Shown here: positions 35,409 to 45,205 of the stretch, in pieces
Layout of the letters: each line of letters opens with the position of its first letter
Numbering within the stretch: the stretch's first letter is position 1
Assembly: GCA_039583345.1 (NCBI GenBank)
Contig: JAZDSJ010000012.1
Span: forward strand, 1-64,000
From: Tectiglobus diatomicola
GTDB lineage: Bacteria > Pseudomonadota > Alphaproteobacteria > Rhizobiales > Hyphomicrobiaceae
Length of the DNA stretch: 64,000 nucleotides
Reading direction: 5' to 3'
Notes under the pieces: model-generated
What the model was told of the DNA's origin: nothing
The model's database searches: none
What the model saw: the letters and a program-made list of their open reading frames with translations, nothing else
Made by a program: the position numbers and the translations under genes

Positions 35409-36743
35409 TTAATGTAAATGCTCTATCTTTATTATTTGTGGTGGATGTGCGATCACACCATCTTCCTCAATTGCTTCCATAGCGTCTCGCATTGCCTTCT
35501 CAGATGTCTCATACGTTACTAGAACTGCGTATGCGTGACTATTTTCTTCCGAATTGATAGTCGAAATCTTACCTGGTGATTGATATTGTGGTCTTCGTTG
35601 CACGATACTTTCCAAGGAAACATTCTGTTCAGCCATTCGAGTAGCTATTGCTGCCATTGCGCCGGGACGATCATGAATAGCAAGTCGCACATAGTAACTA
35701 GATAAATGTTGGCTAGACTTTGTCTTGCTGTCTGAGATAAGACTCCGTGATGGCATTAGAAAGGGTGCACTGAAAAACCCACGTGCTACGTTACCTATGT
35801 CACTCATAACTGCGGATGCTGTGGCATCGGCGCCTGCACCAGGTCCAACAAATGTAAGATTACCTGCGAATTCAGAATCAATTGCAACACAATTAGTAAC
35901 CCCGGACACCTCTGCAATCGATGAATTTTTAGATATCATTGTTGGATGGACGCGTTGTTCTAATCCAGACTTCGTTTTGACAGCAATACCAAGCAACTTA
36001 ATTTTGTAACCAAGTGCATCTGCAGCTTCAATATCTTCTGGCGTAATGGACTGAATACCTTCAATATGAATTTTGTTAGAAGTAACCTCAGTACCAAATG
36101 CAAGACTAGAAAGTATAGCAAGCTTATGTGCTGTATCATGGCCACCAATGTCAAATGTAGGGTCAGATTCCGCGTACCCAAAGTCTTGTGCCTGTTTTAA
36201 CACTTCCCAAAAAGGTAATCTTTCCTCTTGCATTTTAGTCAAAATATAATTGCATGTACCATTAAGTATTCCGTATATACGATTAATAGAATTGCCGAGT
36301 AATATCTCTCGAAGAGCATTAATTATAGGAATTCCACCTGCTACGGATGCTTCGAATAGTAAAGCAACATTTCGTTCCTCAGCAAGCGCTGCCATTTCAT
36401 TCCCATGCTTTGCTATTAATGCTTTGTTGGCTGTAATAACGTGCTTTCCGGATTTTAGTGCGGCCATGATTGAATCACGTGCAACACCTTCATCGCCTCC
36501 TATCAATTCAATAAAAATATCAATTTCATCGTTTCTAGCAAGCGCAATGGGGTCGTCAAACCACTTAATAGAGCTAATATCAATCCCACGATTTTTAGAT
36601 TTATAGCGTGCAGAGACCGCTTGTATTACTATAGATTTACCGGTTATTCGTAACAAATGCTCATGCCGAGCATCGAGTAGATTGACCAAACCTACCCCAA
36701 CAGTACCTAATCCCGCGATTCCAAGTCTCAGTTTTTTTGTCAT
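35409..36743 (-). CDS. hom: Homoserine dehydrogenase
   Basis: The enzyme converts aspartate semialdehyde to homoserine, the branch to threonine and methionine. The 444-aa product has the NAD(P)-binding G-I-A-G-L-G-T-V-G-V-G-L (residues 9-20), the catalytic core with G-G-I-P-I-I-N-A-L-R-E and G-I-L-N-G-T-C-N-Y-I-L-T-K-M, a Y-A-E-S-D-P-T segment, and a C-terminal ACT domain (residues ~355-440) for feedback control. It starts 10 bp after the aminotransferase gene, so the two form an operon. Confidence 0.95.
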   Translation of the reverse strand: MTKKLRLGIAGLGTVGVGLVNLLDARHEHLLRITGKSIVIQAVSARYKSKNRGIDISSIKWFDDPIALARNDEIDIFIELIGGDEGVARDSIMAALKSGKHVITANKALIAKHGNEMAALAEERNVALLFEASVAGGIPIINALREILLGNSINRIYGILNGTCNYILTKMQEERLPFWEVLKQAQDFGYAESDPTFDIGGHDTAHKLAILSSLAFGTEVTSNKIHIEGIQSITPEDIEAADALGYKIKLLGIAVKTKSGLEQRVHPTMISKNSSIAEVSGVTNCVAIDSEFAGNLTFVGPGAGADATASAVMSDIGNVARGFFSAPFLMPSRSLISDSKTKSSQHLSSYYVRLAIHDRPGAMAAIATRMAEQNVSLESIVQRRPQYQSPGKISTINSEENSHAYAVLVTYETSEKAMRDAMEAIEEDGVIAHPPQIIKIEHLH

Positions 36744-36753
36744 ATTTTAACTT

Positions 36754-37980
36754 TCATCTAGGCACTATATTGTCCAAAGATTCTGTAATATGTATTGTGT
36801 CTGGCGCTCGCGAAAGAAATTTTTTAACATTTCTGGCAGCTTGTCGAATACGATGTTCATTTTCTACTAATGCAATGCGCACGAAACCTTCACCATATTC
36901 ACCAAAGCCTACACCTGGGGCGACCGCCACGTCTGCCTTTTCAATCAGTAGTTTTGAAAAACATACAGAACCAAGTTCTTTAAACTCTTTCGGAACAGGT
37001 GCCCAAGCAAACATAGTTGCGGGCGGCACGGGAATATTCCAGCCCGCTCTGGCAAAACTATCGATAAGTATATCGCGTCTATTTTTGTAAACTGCTCGGA
37101 TTTCAGAAACACATTCCTGTGGGCCATTAAGAGCTGCTACAGCTGCCACTTGAACAGGTGTGAAAGCGCCATAATCGAGGTACGACTTAACGCGCGCTAG
37201 AGCAGCTATAAGTCGTTCGTTACCAACGGCAAATCCTATTCGCCAACCCGGCATATTGTAGGTTTTAGATAACGAAGTGAATTCGACCGCAACATCAGCT
37301 GCGCCTGGTACTTGCAAAATAGAAGGAGGCGGAAATTGATCGAAATAAATTTCGGCATAGGCCAGATCTGATAGTATGATAAGGTTTTCACGTTTTGCGA
37401 GTTGCACCGCATCAGCATAAAAATCCAGGCTAGCAACCATTGCAGTAGGATTGGATGGATAATTAAGCACCATTGCGATTGGTCTGGGAACAGTATGTCT
37501 GCAAGCTCTTGACACTGCTGCCAGAAAAGCTGCCCCGTTATTGGCAGGCAAGTGACGTACAGACGCACCTGAAATTATAAATCCAAACTCGTGAATCGGA
37601 TAAGTTGGATTGGGTGCCAGGATTATGTCGCCAGGAGCGCTTATAGCCTGTGCCATATTGGCAAAACCTTCTTTAGAGCCTATTGTAGCTATGATTTGAG
37701 TTTCAGGATCGAGATTTACGCCAAATCTGCGTCTGTAGTAACTAGCTTTCGCTCGCCGCAATCCTGAGATACCTCTTGAAGCAGAGTAACGGTGAGCATG
37801 TGGTTTATTGACTGTTTCAACTAGTTTATCAACTATATGCTGAGGTGTTTGCATATCTGGATTGCCCATCCCAAGATCAATAATATCAGCTCCAGCCGCA
37901 CGCGCTTTCGCCTTAAGTGCATTGACCTCTGCAAAAACATAAGGTGGTAGGCGCTTGATGCGATGAAACTCCTCAATCAC
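36754..37980 (-). CDS. Class I/II aminotransferase (AlaC / LL-DAP aminotransferase-like)
   Basis: This is a PLP-dependent fold-type I aminotransferase (about 408 aa). It has I-I-D-L-G-M-G-N-P-D-M near the N-terminus, N-Y-P-S-N-P-T-A, D-L-A-Y-A-E-I-Y and the PLP lysine in S-L-S-K-T-Y-N-M-P-G-W-R. Relatives adjacent to hom in alphaproteobacteria are annotated as LL-diaminopimelate aminotransferase or glutamate-pyruvate (AlaC) aminotransferase. I chose the GTG at 37980 because AGAGAGG lies 5 nt upstream and homologues begin IEEFHRIKRLPPYVF; an upstream ATG at 38007 adds nine residues. It is the first gene of the hom operon. Confidence 0.9.
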   Translation of the reverse strand: MIEEFHRIKRLPPYVFAEVNALKAKARAAGADIIDLGMGNPDMQTPQHIVDKLVETVNKPHAHRYSASRGISGLRRAKASYYRRRFGVNLDPETQIIATIGSKEGFANMAQAISAPGDIILAPNPTYPIHEFGFIISGASVRHLPANNGAAFLAAVSRACRHTVPRPIAMVLNYPSNPTAMVASLDFYADAVQLAKRENLIILSDLAYAEIYFDQFPPPSILQVPGAADVAVEFTSLSKTYNMPGWRIGFAVGNERLIAALARVKSYLDYGAFTPVQVAAVAALNGPQECVSEIRAVYKNRRDILIDSFARAGWNIPVPPATMFAWAPVPKEFKELGSVCFSKLLIEKADVAVAPGVGFGEYGEGFVRIALVENEHRIRQAARNVKKFLSRAPDTIHITESLDNIVPR

Positions 37981-38887
37981 AACAACCTCTCTTAAATAAA
38001 TAGACAAAAATAAAAGTATTGGTTAAACCAGTGAAAAACTGTAAGCACATTCATAGTATAAATACTAATAAACTTACACCTAAATCACGACCACATAATT
38101 GATCGGTCAGATATTGATGGACAAAGACCACATTTTTATTCCAGTTAGCCTTTATAACTAAAGCTTTAACTACCTTTTCCGAGACTAACATTATAGTATG
38201 TGGTTTAAAATTGTCAGCGGCACTTTCCATAGTTGTTATTACTAGCTATCTTTGTAAGAAATCTGCTTCCTCCTGATAAGGTTATAAATCTTATTAAATG
38301 CAAGAACGGATTATAAAGTTTACTCGCGTTTTAGCGTAATGCTGTTTAAACGTCTTTTACAACATATTTAGATTAGTATGTAATAACTATGTGTAGGACA
38401 CGGAAAACAAAAAAATTCTACAGTGATATTTTGATATTATGATCAACATTATATTATAAAAACTATCTTCCTGACTCCTGAGTGAACTAAAGTATATATA
38501 AATTTACAATGCATGCACTAAGTAACTTTTTTTAAACAGAATGATAATCAAGCGTTAGTACATGGCATAAGAAATAATTTAGTTTAAAATTACTATAGCA
38601 CAAAAATTAATAATTAGGTTGAGTTTTCTAACAATCAGAGTTAAATAGGTAAGAATAGCCTTTATTAATCTTACTTAAGCAGATCGCACTGCTTCAATAC
38701 TTTCGTGATCTGATAAGCTTGTAAGCCGACAAATATTCATTCATATAGAAACCGAGATTAAAAGGAACAAATTTGCTGATTAATTGAAATAATTATAACG
38801 TAATTAGCATACACTGTTTTTTTTAAAACGATCAAATCGTTTTACACTTAGGGCGTAATCAAATCTCATCTAAGCTAAAATAAATCT
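37981..38887. other. Intergenic, possible decayed coding
   Basis: Downstream of the dihydroorotase gene I would expect plsY in some relatives, but I could not recognise it. A 59-codon minus-strand frame (38051-38230, starting MESAADNFKPHTIMLVSEKV) is open and protein-like. It lies 70 bp upstream of the aminotransferase and has no recognisable family. The rest shows no gene. Confidence 0.35.
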
Positions 38888-40255
38888 TTATTGAAACAAC
38901 GTCTGATTCATAAAACGTATTGGCTCACCATGTGCCGACGACAGGATTTCGCCTTCCCACATTACGCGGCACCCACGTATAAATGTTCCTACTGGCCAAC
39001 CCGTTACAGTAATACCATTGTATGGAGTCCAGCCACACTTACTCTCAATCCAATTATTGGTAATTGTCTGTCTACGTTTGAGATCAACTACAGTAAAATC
39101 TGCGTCATATCCTATAGCGATACGTCCTTTACCCGCGATACCGAACACACGATGTGGACCATAGCTGGTAAGATCCACAAAACGTGCCAGGCTCAAACGA
39201 CCAGCATTAACATGATTAAGCATAATAGGAACTAAAGTTTGCACACCCGTCATCCCAGAATGAGAATTGGGATAGACACGATCCTTTTCTTCCCGCGTAT
39301 GAGGCGCGTGATCAGAGCCTAAAACATCAACAGTCCCATCAACAACAGCTTGCCATATACGCTTTTGATGCCAAGAATCACGTATTGGTGGATTCATCTG
39401 TGCATATGTGCCGAGATCTTTATAACAGTCAGGTGCCGTTAGTGTTAAATGATTAGGCGTTACTTCGATTGTTACAAACTCTCGATGCAAACTCAAAAAG
39501 TCCATTTCATCACCTGTAGAGATATGAAGCACATGAACGCGTCGGCGATGTTTCTCTGCTAGACTCACAAGTCGCTTCGTGGCTTGTAATGCCACTCGTA
39601 CATCACGCCATTCTACATGCGAATTAGGATCGCCTAAACGTTGCAAATGCTTACGTGCAATCAAGCGGGCTTCATCCTCAGCGTGAAATGCAGCTCGCCG
39701 TCTAAGGCGTGTCATTATAAGATCGAGCGACACCTCATCATCTAAAAGCAAATTACCAGTAGACGAGCCCATAAAAATCTTAATTCCAGCCGATCCTTCC
39801 ATTTGCTCTAGTTGTGGAATATCTTCGATATTATCGCGTGTACCTCCAACATAAAACGCAAAGTCACAATACATACGGTGGTATGCTCGTGATAACTTGT
39901 CGGCTAGGGTTTCTTTTGTGGTAGTCAACGGAACAGTATTCGGCATTTCAAAAACTGCTGTTACACCACCTGAAACTGCAGCCCGGCTACCTGTATAGAG
40001 ATCTTCTTTGTGATCTAGGCCTGGTTCACGAAAATGCACTTGGCTATCTATCACACCTGGTAGAATGTGCAACCCTTTGCAAGTAATAACTTTTTTGGCT
40101 GAAGCTTTGCTCAGATCCCCTAGACTAGCGATTTGTCCCGCTTTAATACCTATATCTCCAACACCTATACCATCCTGATTAACAATCGTACCGCTTCTTA
40201 AAATTAAATCGTATTTTATATTGTGATCAAAAAGTGTCAAAGTATCGCCCGTCAA
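38888..40255 (-). CDS. pyrC: Dihydroorotase (class I)
   Basis: The enzyme cyclises carbamoyl aspartate in pyrimidine synthesis. The 455-aa amidohydrolase has the metal-binding Q-V-H-F-R-E-P-G, the G-I-K-I-F-M-G lysine segment, H-V-L-H-I-S-T, and V-L-G-S-D-H-A-P-H-T with the catalytic Asp. It is the long (class I/PyrC-type 1) form; some members are annotated as allantoinase, but pyrimidine use is favoured by the presence of carB. Translation starts at TTG 40255, with GGAG 7 nt upstream. It is divergent from ygfZ. Confidence 0.9.
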   Translation of the reverse strand: MTGDTLTLFDHNIKYDLILRSGTIVNQDGIGVGDIGIKAGQIASLGDLSKASAKKVITCKGLHILPGVIDSQVHFREPGLDHKEDLYTGSRAAVSGGVTAVFEMPNTVPLTTTKETLADKLSRAYHRMYCDFAFYVGGTRDNIEDIPQLEQMEGSAGIKIFMGSSTGNLLLDDEVSLDLIMTRLRRRAAFHAEDEARLIARKHLQRLGDPNSHVEWRDVRVALQATKRLVSLAEKHRRRVHVLHISTGDEMDFLSLHREFVTIEVTPNHLTLTAPDCYKDLGTYAQMNPPIRDSWHQKRIWQAVVDGTVDVLGSDHAPHTREEKDRVYPNSHSGMTGVQTLVPIMLNHVNAGRLSLARFVDLTSYGPHRVFGIAGKGRIAIGYDADFTVVDLKRRQTITNNWIESKCGWTPYNGITVTGWPVGTFIRGCRVMWEGEILSSAHGEPIRFMNQTLFQ

Positions 40256-40368
40256 ATCGGCTCTCCATTAAAAATAGTTTTTGATTTATGAATTTAGACT
40301 CTTTAATTGATTAGACTCGGCATTTAAATATTGTAATCAATGCATTTTAATTCTTAGGAGTTTTTTTT

Positions 40369-41247
40369 ATGCAAGATTCTAAATATTCTCAACTCTCGGA
40401 TCGTGGTGTTGTTAGGATTGCCGGACCTGATGTCAAAATTCTAATCGAAAAATTAATCACCAATTCACTCACATCTATGACCCCAAACAATGCAATTCAT
40501 ACAGGATTGTTATCTCCTCAGGGAAAAATTCTTTTCGATTTTTTTATAAAGTGGTCAGAAAATGATTTGATCATAGACATCGCACGCTCATACATAGATG
40601 AATTCATTAAACGTTTAACAATTTACAAGTTACGTAGTAATGTTACGTTTGAAGATAGTTCTGGGTCATTAGTTGTTGTAGCTGCATGGAATTTAGATGC
40701 AAATAATTTCGGTCATGATATTATATCATATAAAGATCCAAGATTACCTGAACTGGGTTATCGGCTAATCCTACCTATCAAACGCTTGCCTGAGTTAGCA
40801 GGTAAGTATGTTAGCGAAGACGAATACCATGCTCATCGTACAATCATCGGGATTCCGGAAGCCGGACGCGATTACAAAATTGGGGCGACGTTTCCTCATG
40901 AAGCTTTGTATGATCAGTTGGACAGCGTTGACTTTACTAAAGGCTGCTATATCGGCCAGGAAGTCGTCAGCAGAATGCAGCATCGGGGTAGTGCACGTAA
41001 GCGCATAGTTCCCGTTAGTGGAGATAAATCTTTAACATCTAATACTGAAATAACTGCTGATGGGATTAACATAGGCTCTATTAAATCTGTAACAAAAAAT
41101 CGTGGTCTTGCCCTTGTACGACTTGATCTTGCTCATGAAGCAAAATTGAAAAATGTATGCTTAATGGCAGATTCTGCAATTTTGACTCTTGAGCAACGTT
41201 CATGGCTCAGGTTAGATATGTCGACGGGAAGATCTCTGGATAAATAA
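40369..41247 (+). CDS. ygfZ: tRNA-modifying / Fe-S assembly folate-binding protein YgfZ
   Basis: YgfZ-type proteins bind tetrahydrofolate and support iron-sulfur cluster enzymes and tRNA thiolation. The 292-aa product is GcvT-like, with G-L-L-S-P-Q-G-K-I-L-F-D-F near residue 43 and the diagnostic motif K-G-C-Y-I-G-Q-E-V-V-S-R-M with its conserved Cys. AGGAG lies 8 nt before the ATG. It is divergent from pyrC and followed by the HD hydrolase gene. Confidence 0.92.
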   Translation: MQDSKYSQLSDRGVVRIAGPDVKILIEKLITNSLTSMTPNNAIHTGLLSPQGKILFDFFIKWSENDLIIDIARSYIDEFIKRLTIYKLRSNVTFEDSSGSLVVVAAWNLDANNFGHDIISYKDPRLPELGYRLILPIKRLPELAGKYVSEDEYHAHRTIIGIPEAGRDYKIGATFPHEALYDQLDSVDFTKGCYIGQEVVSRMQHRGSARKRIVPVSGDKSLTSNTEITADGINIGSIKSVTKNRGLALVRLDLAHEAKLKNVCLMADSAILTLEQRSWLRLDMSTGRSLDK

Positions 41248-41554
41248 TAAAAATTGTCTTACTGTTCACGCGTTTAACACTATGAGCATCATTTTTTACA
41301 TACAACTGCTCTAAAATATCTTTTAAGATTTTTATCTTTTACAGACTGGGGATCTAAATAATATAGTCTTTGGATTATATTTCAGTGTAAGTATTTCACT
41401 TTTCCGATGGAAAGTAAACAATACGTGTTTATTCAATTAGTTCAGAAACTTTAAGAATTTCCTAAATGTGATACATAACAATAAACAGTACAAATACCGT
41501 ACAGCTTATGCTAGGCATAGTATGCCGATTCCTTTCTAATAAGGTTTGCACTTA
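41248..41554. other. Intergenic, no gene seen
   Basis: These 307 bp lie between two genes on the same strand. An AAGG ribosome site for the HD hydrolase lies at 41540-41543. Nothing else was recognised. Confidence 0.4.
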
Positions 41555-42184
41555 ATGAGCCCATCGATGGAAACTAAAAAACACTTTCGGGCTTGGCAAC
41601 GGATGCTTACAGGCCGTAGATTGGACCTGTTAAACCCAAGCCCATCTGATATAGATATTAGAGACATTGCATACGGCCTTTCAAGAGTTTCTAGATGGAA
41701 TGGACAGACAATTGGTGCGCATCCTCTATCAGTTGCCCAACACAGTATTATTGTGGATGAGATTTTTTCAGTAATTAAGCCTGCTTCTTCTAGACAAGAA
41801 CGTTTAATGGCTCTTCTTCATGATTCTCCAGAATATGTGATTGGTGATTTGATTAGCCCTTTTAAAGCGGCTCTTGGGCTAGACTACAAAACTATTGAGA
41901 TACGCCTACTCAGAGCGATTCACGTTCGTTTTGAACTGCCAGAAGATCTTCCTGAAGAGGTTGGCAAAAAAATAAAAATAGCTGATACTATTGCTGCATT
42001 TTATGAAGCAACTTGTTTAGCGGGCTTCGAAGTAACAGAAGCAAACCAAATCTTTGAGTTACCAGTTTCAATTCCTCAAAAAATAGACTTTCATCTAAAA
42101 AGCTTAGAAGCATATCCGACTGCACTAGCTTACAAAAAGTTTATGGAAAGATTTAGTGAATTAACTGGTGAAAATCTATTATAG
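41555..42184 (+). CDS. HD-domain hydrolase (YfbR-like)
   Basis: This predicted phosphohydrolase (209 aa) of the HD superfamily resembles nucleotidases such as YfbR. Metal ligands are visible as V-A-Q-H-S, then M-A-L-L-H-D-S-P-E, with V-I-G-D and a later D of K-I-A-D-T-I-A-A. The N-terminal R-A-W-Q-R-M-L-T-G-R-R-L-D-L-L-N-P is typical of the alphaproteobacterial family. I prefer the ATG at 41555, with AAGG 11 nt upstream, over the TTG at 41546. The substrate is not known. Confidence 0.88.
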   Translation: MSPSMETKKHFRAWQRMLTGRRLDLLNPSPSDIDIRDIAYGLSRVSRWNGQTIGAHPLSVAQHSIIVDEIFSVIKPASSRQERLMALLHDSPEYVIGDLISPFKAALGLDYKTIEIRLLRAIHVRFELPEDLPEEVGKKIKIADTIAAFYEATCLAGFEVTEANQIFELPVSIPQKIDFHLKSLEAYPTALAYKKFMERFSELTGENLL

Positions 42185-42415
42185 CAAGATGCGGTTTCAA
42201 TTTCGAATTACTGTAAAAGCCTACGAACAGTTACAATAACTTTATATAATATATCATTCTAAATGATACATAGTACCGTGTAGCCAACACATATTATTAC
42301 TACATAATGCATCCTATTTTAAAGATCCTGAATAATTCTAGTTTTGAACTTTCAAAATCAAAAGGGAGATATAATGATTTAAACTTCTTTGAAATTAATG
42401 CACATTTTGATTCTA

Positions 42416-42805
42416 CTAATTATGTTCTCCATTACCATGGCCAAATAAAAAGTAAAAAACTAAGTTAGTGACGTAAAGCGCAATAGCAATAGTTAACACC
42501 CAATCAAAACGAAATTTATAAAAATTAATTCCCAGGCAAAAATATTCACACCCTGATTTTTGAGAATTCAATTGAAATCTGACGAATTTAAATAAAAAAC
42601 TTACCATTAAAAAAAAGCCTGAAATAAGCAAAATTATTATTTCATAATTATGGATTTTATTGTGAAAAAAATTAAAAAACCCACTCAACCCTGCATGGCT
42701 ACTAGCACTCATAAGTGTGATTAGAACTGGTAAACCACAGCACAAGATATGTGTTAGTTCTGCTAAAAATATCAAAAACTTACTAATATATCGAATTCTA
42801 ACCAC
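42416..42805 (-). CDS. Small Cys-pair membrane protein (MerC/MerT-like features)
   Basis: The product (129 aa) has three or four membrane segments. A vicinal pair C22-C23 followed by G-L-P lies in the first one, a cytosolic C85-x3-C89 between the last two, and the C-terminus is His-rich (G-H-G-N-G-E-H). This resembles small mercury or other thiophilic-metal transporters (MerT/MerC) only in layout; I do not claim that function. It starts at GTG and lacks a good ribosome site. Codon usage fits the neighbours. Confidence 0.6.
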   Translation of the reverse strand: MVRIRYISKFLIFLAELTHILCCGLPVLITLMSASSHAGLSGFFNFFHNKIHNYEIIILLISGFFLMVSFLFKFVRFQLNSQKSGCEYFCLGINFYKFRFDWVLTIAIALYVTNLVFYFLFGHGNGEHN

Positions 42806-43169
42806 CTAAACTACTCTTATAGAAAATATAACCGGAACCACATATAAAATTGAAGAATTAACATGCAGATTTTAGATGATGATCAGAATCTGCTTAATGC
42901 ATATAAAGAGTTAGTGAGAATTCAGTCTTTAAAAAATTACTCTTTAACTAAATTAACTCACTACTAAGTAGAGAATAACTATTCGCAACTGGATAATTAA
43001 TAAGACTTGTCAGCAAATTAGCCTGTAAACTAGCCTAATAGTTAAATTAAAAACTATAAATTAGAATTTTAAGAGTATTTGGCTCAACACCGCTCATCGA
43101 GCGGTACCGGCCCTTAAATTATTGAGAAATAGTAGTAGGTATGCATATTATGCAAAAAATATGATAACT
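42806..43169. other. Intergenic with a GC-rich hairpin
   Basis: The notable item is a short GC-rich patch at 43081-43113 downstream of the ilvD stop. ACCGCTC (43089-43095) pairs with GAGCGGT (43099-43105) around ATC. No T-run follows, so it is not a standard terminator. Confidence 0.45.
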
Positions 43170-45026
43170 TTAATTTCCATCACGCCATTTATTGACGGGT
43201 ATAAAGCCAGATAACTTAGGTTGGCGTAGTTCACGGATCCAAAGCTTGCGACCTGGATGCATACCACTACCTTGAACTGCCGGAACCGCTGAAGCGCGCA
43301 TACAATTCAAAAGGCGCGTGTCCGCGCTACCACATGCTGGGTGAATGCCACCATTATTATTAACTGTCTTTAACCACTCATCCCTACGAGTGTTTAATGT
43401 AACAGAATCTTTAAATATAGAGCAATTAATTTCATTAATATTTAGGTCTATGACGATCTCGTCACCATCTTTCAATAGAGCAATAGGTCCGCCTAAAGCT
43501 GCTTCAGGACCGACATGACCAATCACTAGGCCTACAGAACCACCTGAAAACCTGGCATCTGTCATCAACGCAACAACAATACCACGCTCACGACAAAGAG
43601 CTGTAATTCGTGATGTAGAATCAAGCATTTCTGGCATGCCAGGAGCACCACTAGGCCCCTCATAACGCACAATAACTACATCTTTATTATTAAAGCTTTC
43701 GGGTGCTTCTGTAAGTTTGTTCAATAAATCTTGCTCACCATCGAAAGTGCGAGCAACGCCCACAAAAATATTGTCTTTTAAACCGCCTTCAACACCAGCC
43801 AATTTTAGTACTGCACTGAAGTCAGGTGATAAGTTACCTGCTAAGAGACGAAGTCCACCGCTAATTTTGTAAGGATTCTTTACTGAATAAATAACTTCAC
43901 CATCCGGTGGGTTAATATTGAGACGATCGATTTGATTAGATAGCGTTTCACCAGTGCACGTCATTACATCCCCGTTCAGGAGGCAAGCATCTAAGAGCTC
44001 TTTTGCAATTACTTGAATTCCACCAACTTTATCAATATCTACCATCGAATAACGCCCATACGGCCGTGCATCTGTCAGTACCGGGACAACTTTCTGGGAG
44101 AGATGATTGAACTCTTCAGGAGTCATAATGTCACGCCAAAAATCTGCGAATCCAGAAGCACGCGCAATTTCCGGCGCATGCAGCACGACATTAGTTGAAC
44201 CGCCGATAGCCATTGCTGTAATAACAGCATTACGAATAGAATCACGATTAACTATGTCACGTGGAGTTAAATTATGTCGGATCATATGATCAAGATAGTT
44301 TATAAGTTCATCAGGGAATATTTTTATTCGTTTCGGATCATCCGAAGGTGGTGCAACCATGTGTAGTGGCTGCATCCCAATCATAGCAATAAATGTTTGC
44401 ATTGTATTATATGTAAACATCCCACCGCAACTGCCATATCCAGGGCAGGCTTCACGAGATATGCGCTTTTTTTGAGAGTTATCTTCAAGGCCCGCTGCTT
44501 GATAAGCAGATATTATATCCCAAGACTCTCCACTAACCTTGTCAATACCTGGATGAATAGATCCATCAGACACGATTATTGCTGGGCGGTTATGCTCTAA
44601 AAGAGCACACAACGTGCCAACTGGTGGTTTATCGCATGCCACTACAGCGATAACACCCTCTAAACCACTAGAACTGACGTGCTCACAAACACTGTCCTGT
44701 GTGACTTCACGGCCGATCAGCGAATAGCGCATTTCACGTGTGCCATTTCGAATACCGTCCGAAGTGGCGATTGTGTACTCAGGCTGCACAAGACGATATC
44801 GCAATTTATTATCTTCGAGTCCAATACGCTCACGTAGGCGCTCCTGGATTGCTTCAACTTTAACAGTTACACCTATGTAACACTGGCTGTCACCCTTGTT
44901 TCCGATAACACCTACCGCCGGTTCGTGGATAAGATTAAGGTCTGTTTTTATAGCCCGCGCTATGCCATACATCTGAGCGTTGCGGCCCGGGTGATCGTCA
45001 ATCAATACGGTTCGTTTGTTTGACAA
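43170..45026 (-). CDS. ilvD: IlvD/Edd-family dehydratase, divergent
   Basis: The 618-aa product has the dehydratase core of dihydroxy-acid dehydratase (valine, isoleucine and leucine synthesis). Cluster-ligand candidates are C49 (G-D-S-Q-C-Y), C131 (V-A-C-D-K-P-P) and C194/C200 (C-P-G-Y-G-S-C-G-G-M-F-T). Other family segments are A-M-A-I-G-G-S-T-N and S-G-A-P-G-M-P-E-M, plus T-D-A-R-F-S-G-G. The segment following C131 (PPVGTLCALLEHNRPAIIVS) differs from the usual T-x-P-G-M-x-M-A-A, so this is a side subfamily. A sugar-acid dehydratase role cannot be excluded. Translation starts at TTG with GAGGAG upstream. An attenuator-like structure lies about 130 nt upstream. Confidence 0.8.
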   Translation of the reverse strand: MSNKRTVLIDDHPGRNAQMYGIARAIKTDLNLIHEPAVGVIGNKGDSQCYIGVTVKVEAIQERLRERIGLEDNKLRYRLVQPEYTIATSDGIRNGTREMRYSLIGREVTQDSVCEHVSSSGLEGVIAVVACDKPPVGTLCALLEHNRPAIIVSDGSIHPGIDKVSGESWDIISAYQAAGLEDNSQKKRISREACPGYGSCGGMFTYNTMQTFIAMIGMQPLHMVAPPSDDPKRIKIFPDELINYLDHMIRHNLTPRDIVNRDSIRNAVITAMAIGGSTNVVLHAPEIARASGFADFWRDIMTPEEFNHLSQKVVPVLTDARPYGRYSMVDIDKVGGIQVIAKELLDACLLNGDVMTCTGETLSNQIDRLNINPPDGEVIYSVKNPYKISGGLRLLAGNLSPDFSAVLKLAGVEGGLKDNIFVGVARTFDGEQDLLNKLTEAPESFNNKDVVIVRYEGPSGAPGMPEMLDSTSRITALCRERGIVVALMTDARFSGGSVGLVIGHVGPEAALGGPIALLKDGDEIVIDLNINEINCSIFKDSVTLNTRRDEWLKTVNNNGGIHPACGSADTRLLNCMRASAVPAVQGSGMHPGRKLWIRELRQPKLSGFIPVNKWRDGN

Positions 45027-45157
45027 CGTTTAATTCTCCTCAGAATATTGAAAAATTCGGCTTGCAAAGCTCAAAAGCTTTTTTATTCTTTCGACAAATA
45101 ATAATCTAAAGACGATATAATATTGACCCTAAATGTTTTCTGCAGTTAAATCTGACT

Positions 45158-45187
45158 AAATAAAAAAGCCTTAGCAGACAGCTAAAG
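45158..45187 (-). terminator. Terminator hairpin in the ilvD leader
   Basis: On the minus strand CTTTAGC (45187-45181) and GCTAAGG (45175-45169) form a 7-bp stem with one G-U, followed by CTTTTTTATTT. It points at ilvD, whose start is about 130 nt downstream. Confidence 0.65.
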
Positions 45188-45205
45188 TTGTTTCCAGATC
45201 AACTT
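45158..45205 (-). promoter_or_regulatory. Attenuator-like overlapping hairpins before ilvD
   Basis: Just upstream of the terminator stem, AAGTTG (45205-45200) pairs with CAACTT (45190-45185) around a 9-nt loop. Its right arm shares three bases with the left arm of the terminator stem, so the two hairpins exclude each other as in an antiterminator/terminator switch. No convincing branched-chain-rich leader peptide was found. Confidence 0.4.
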
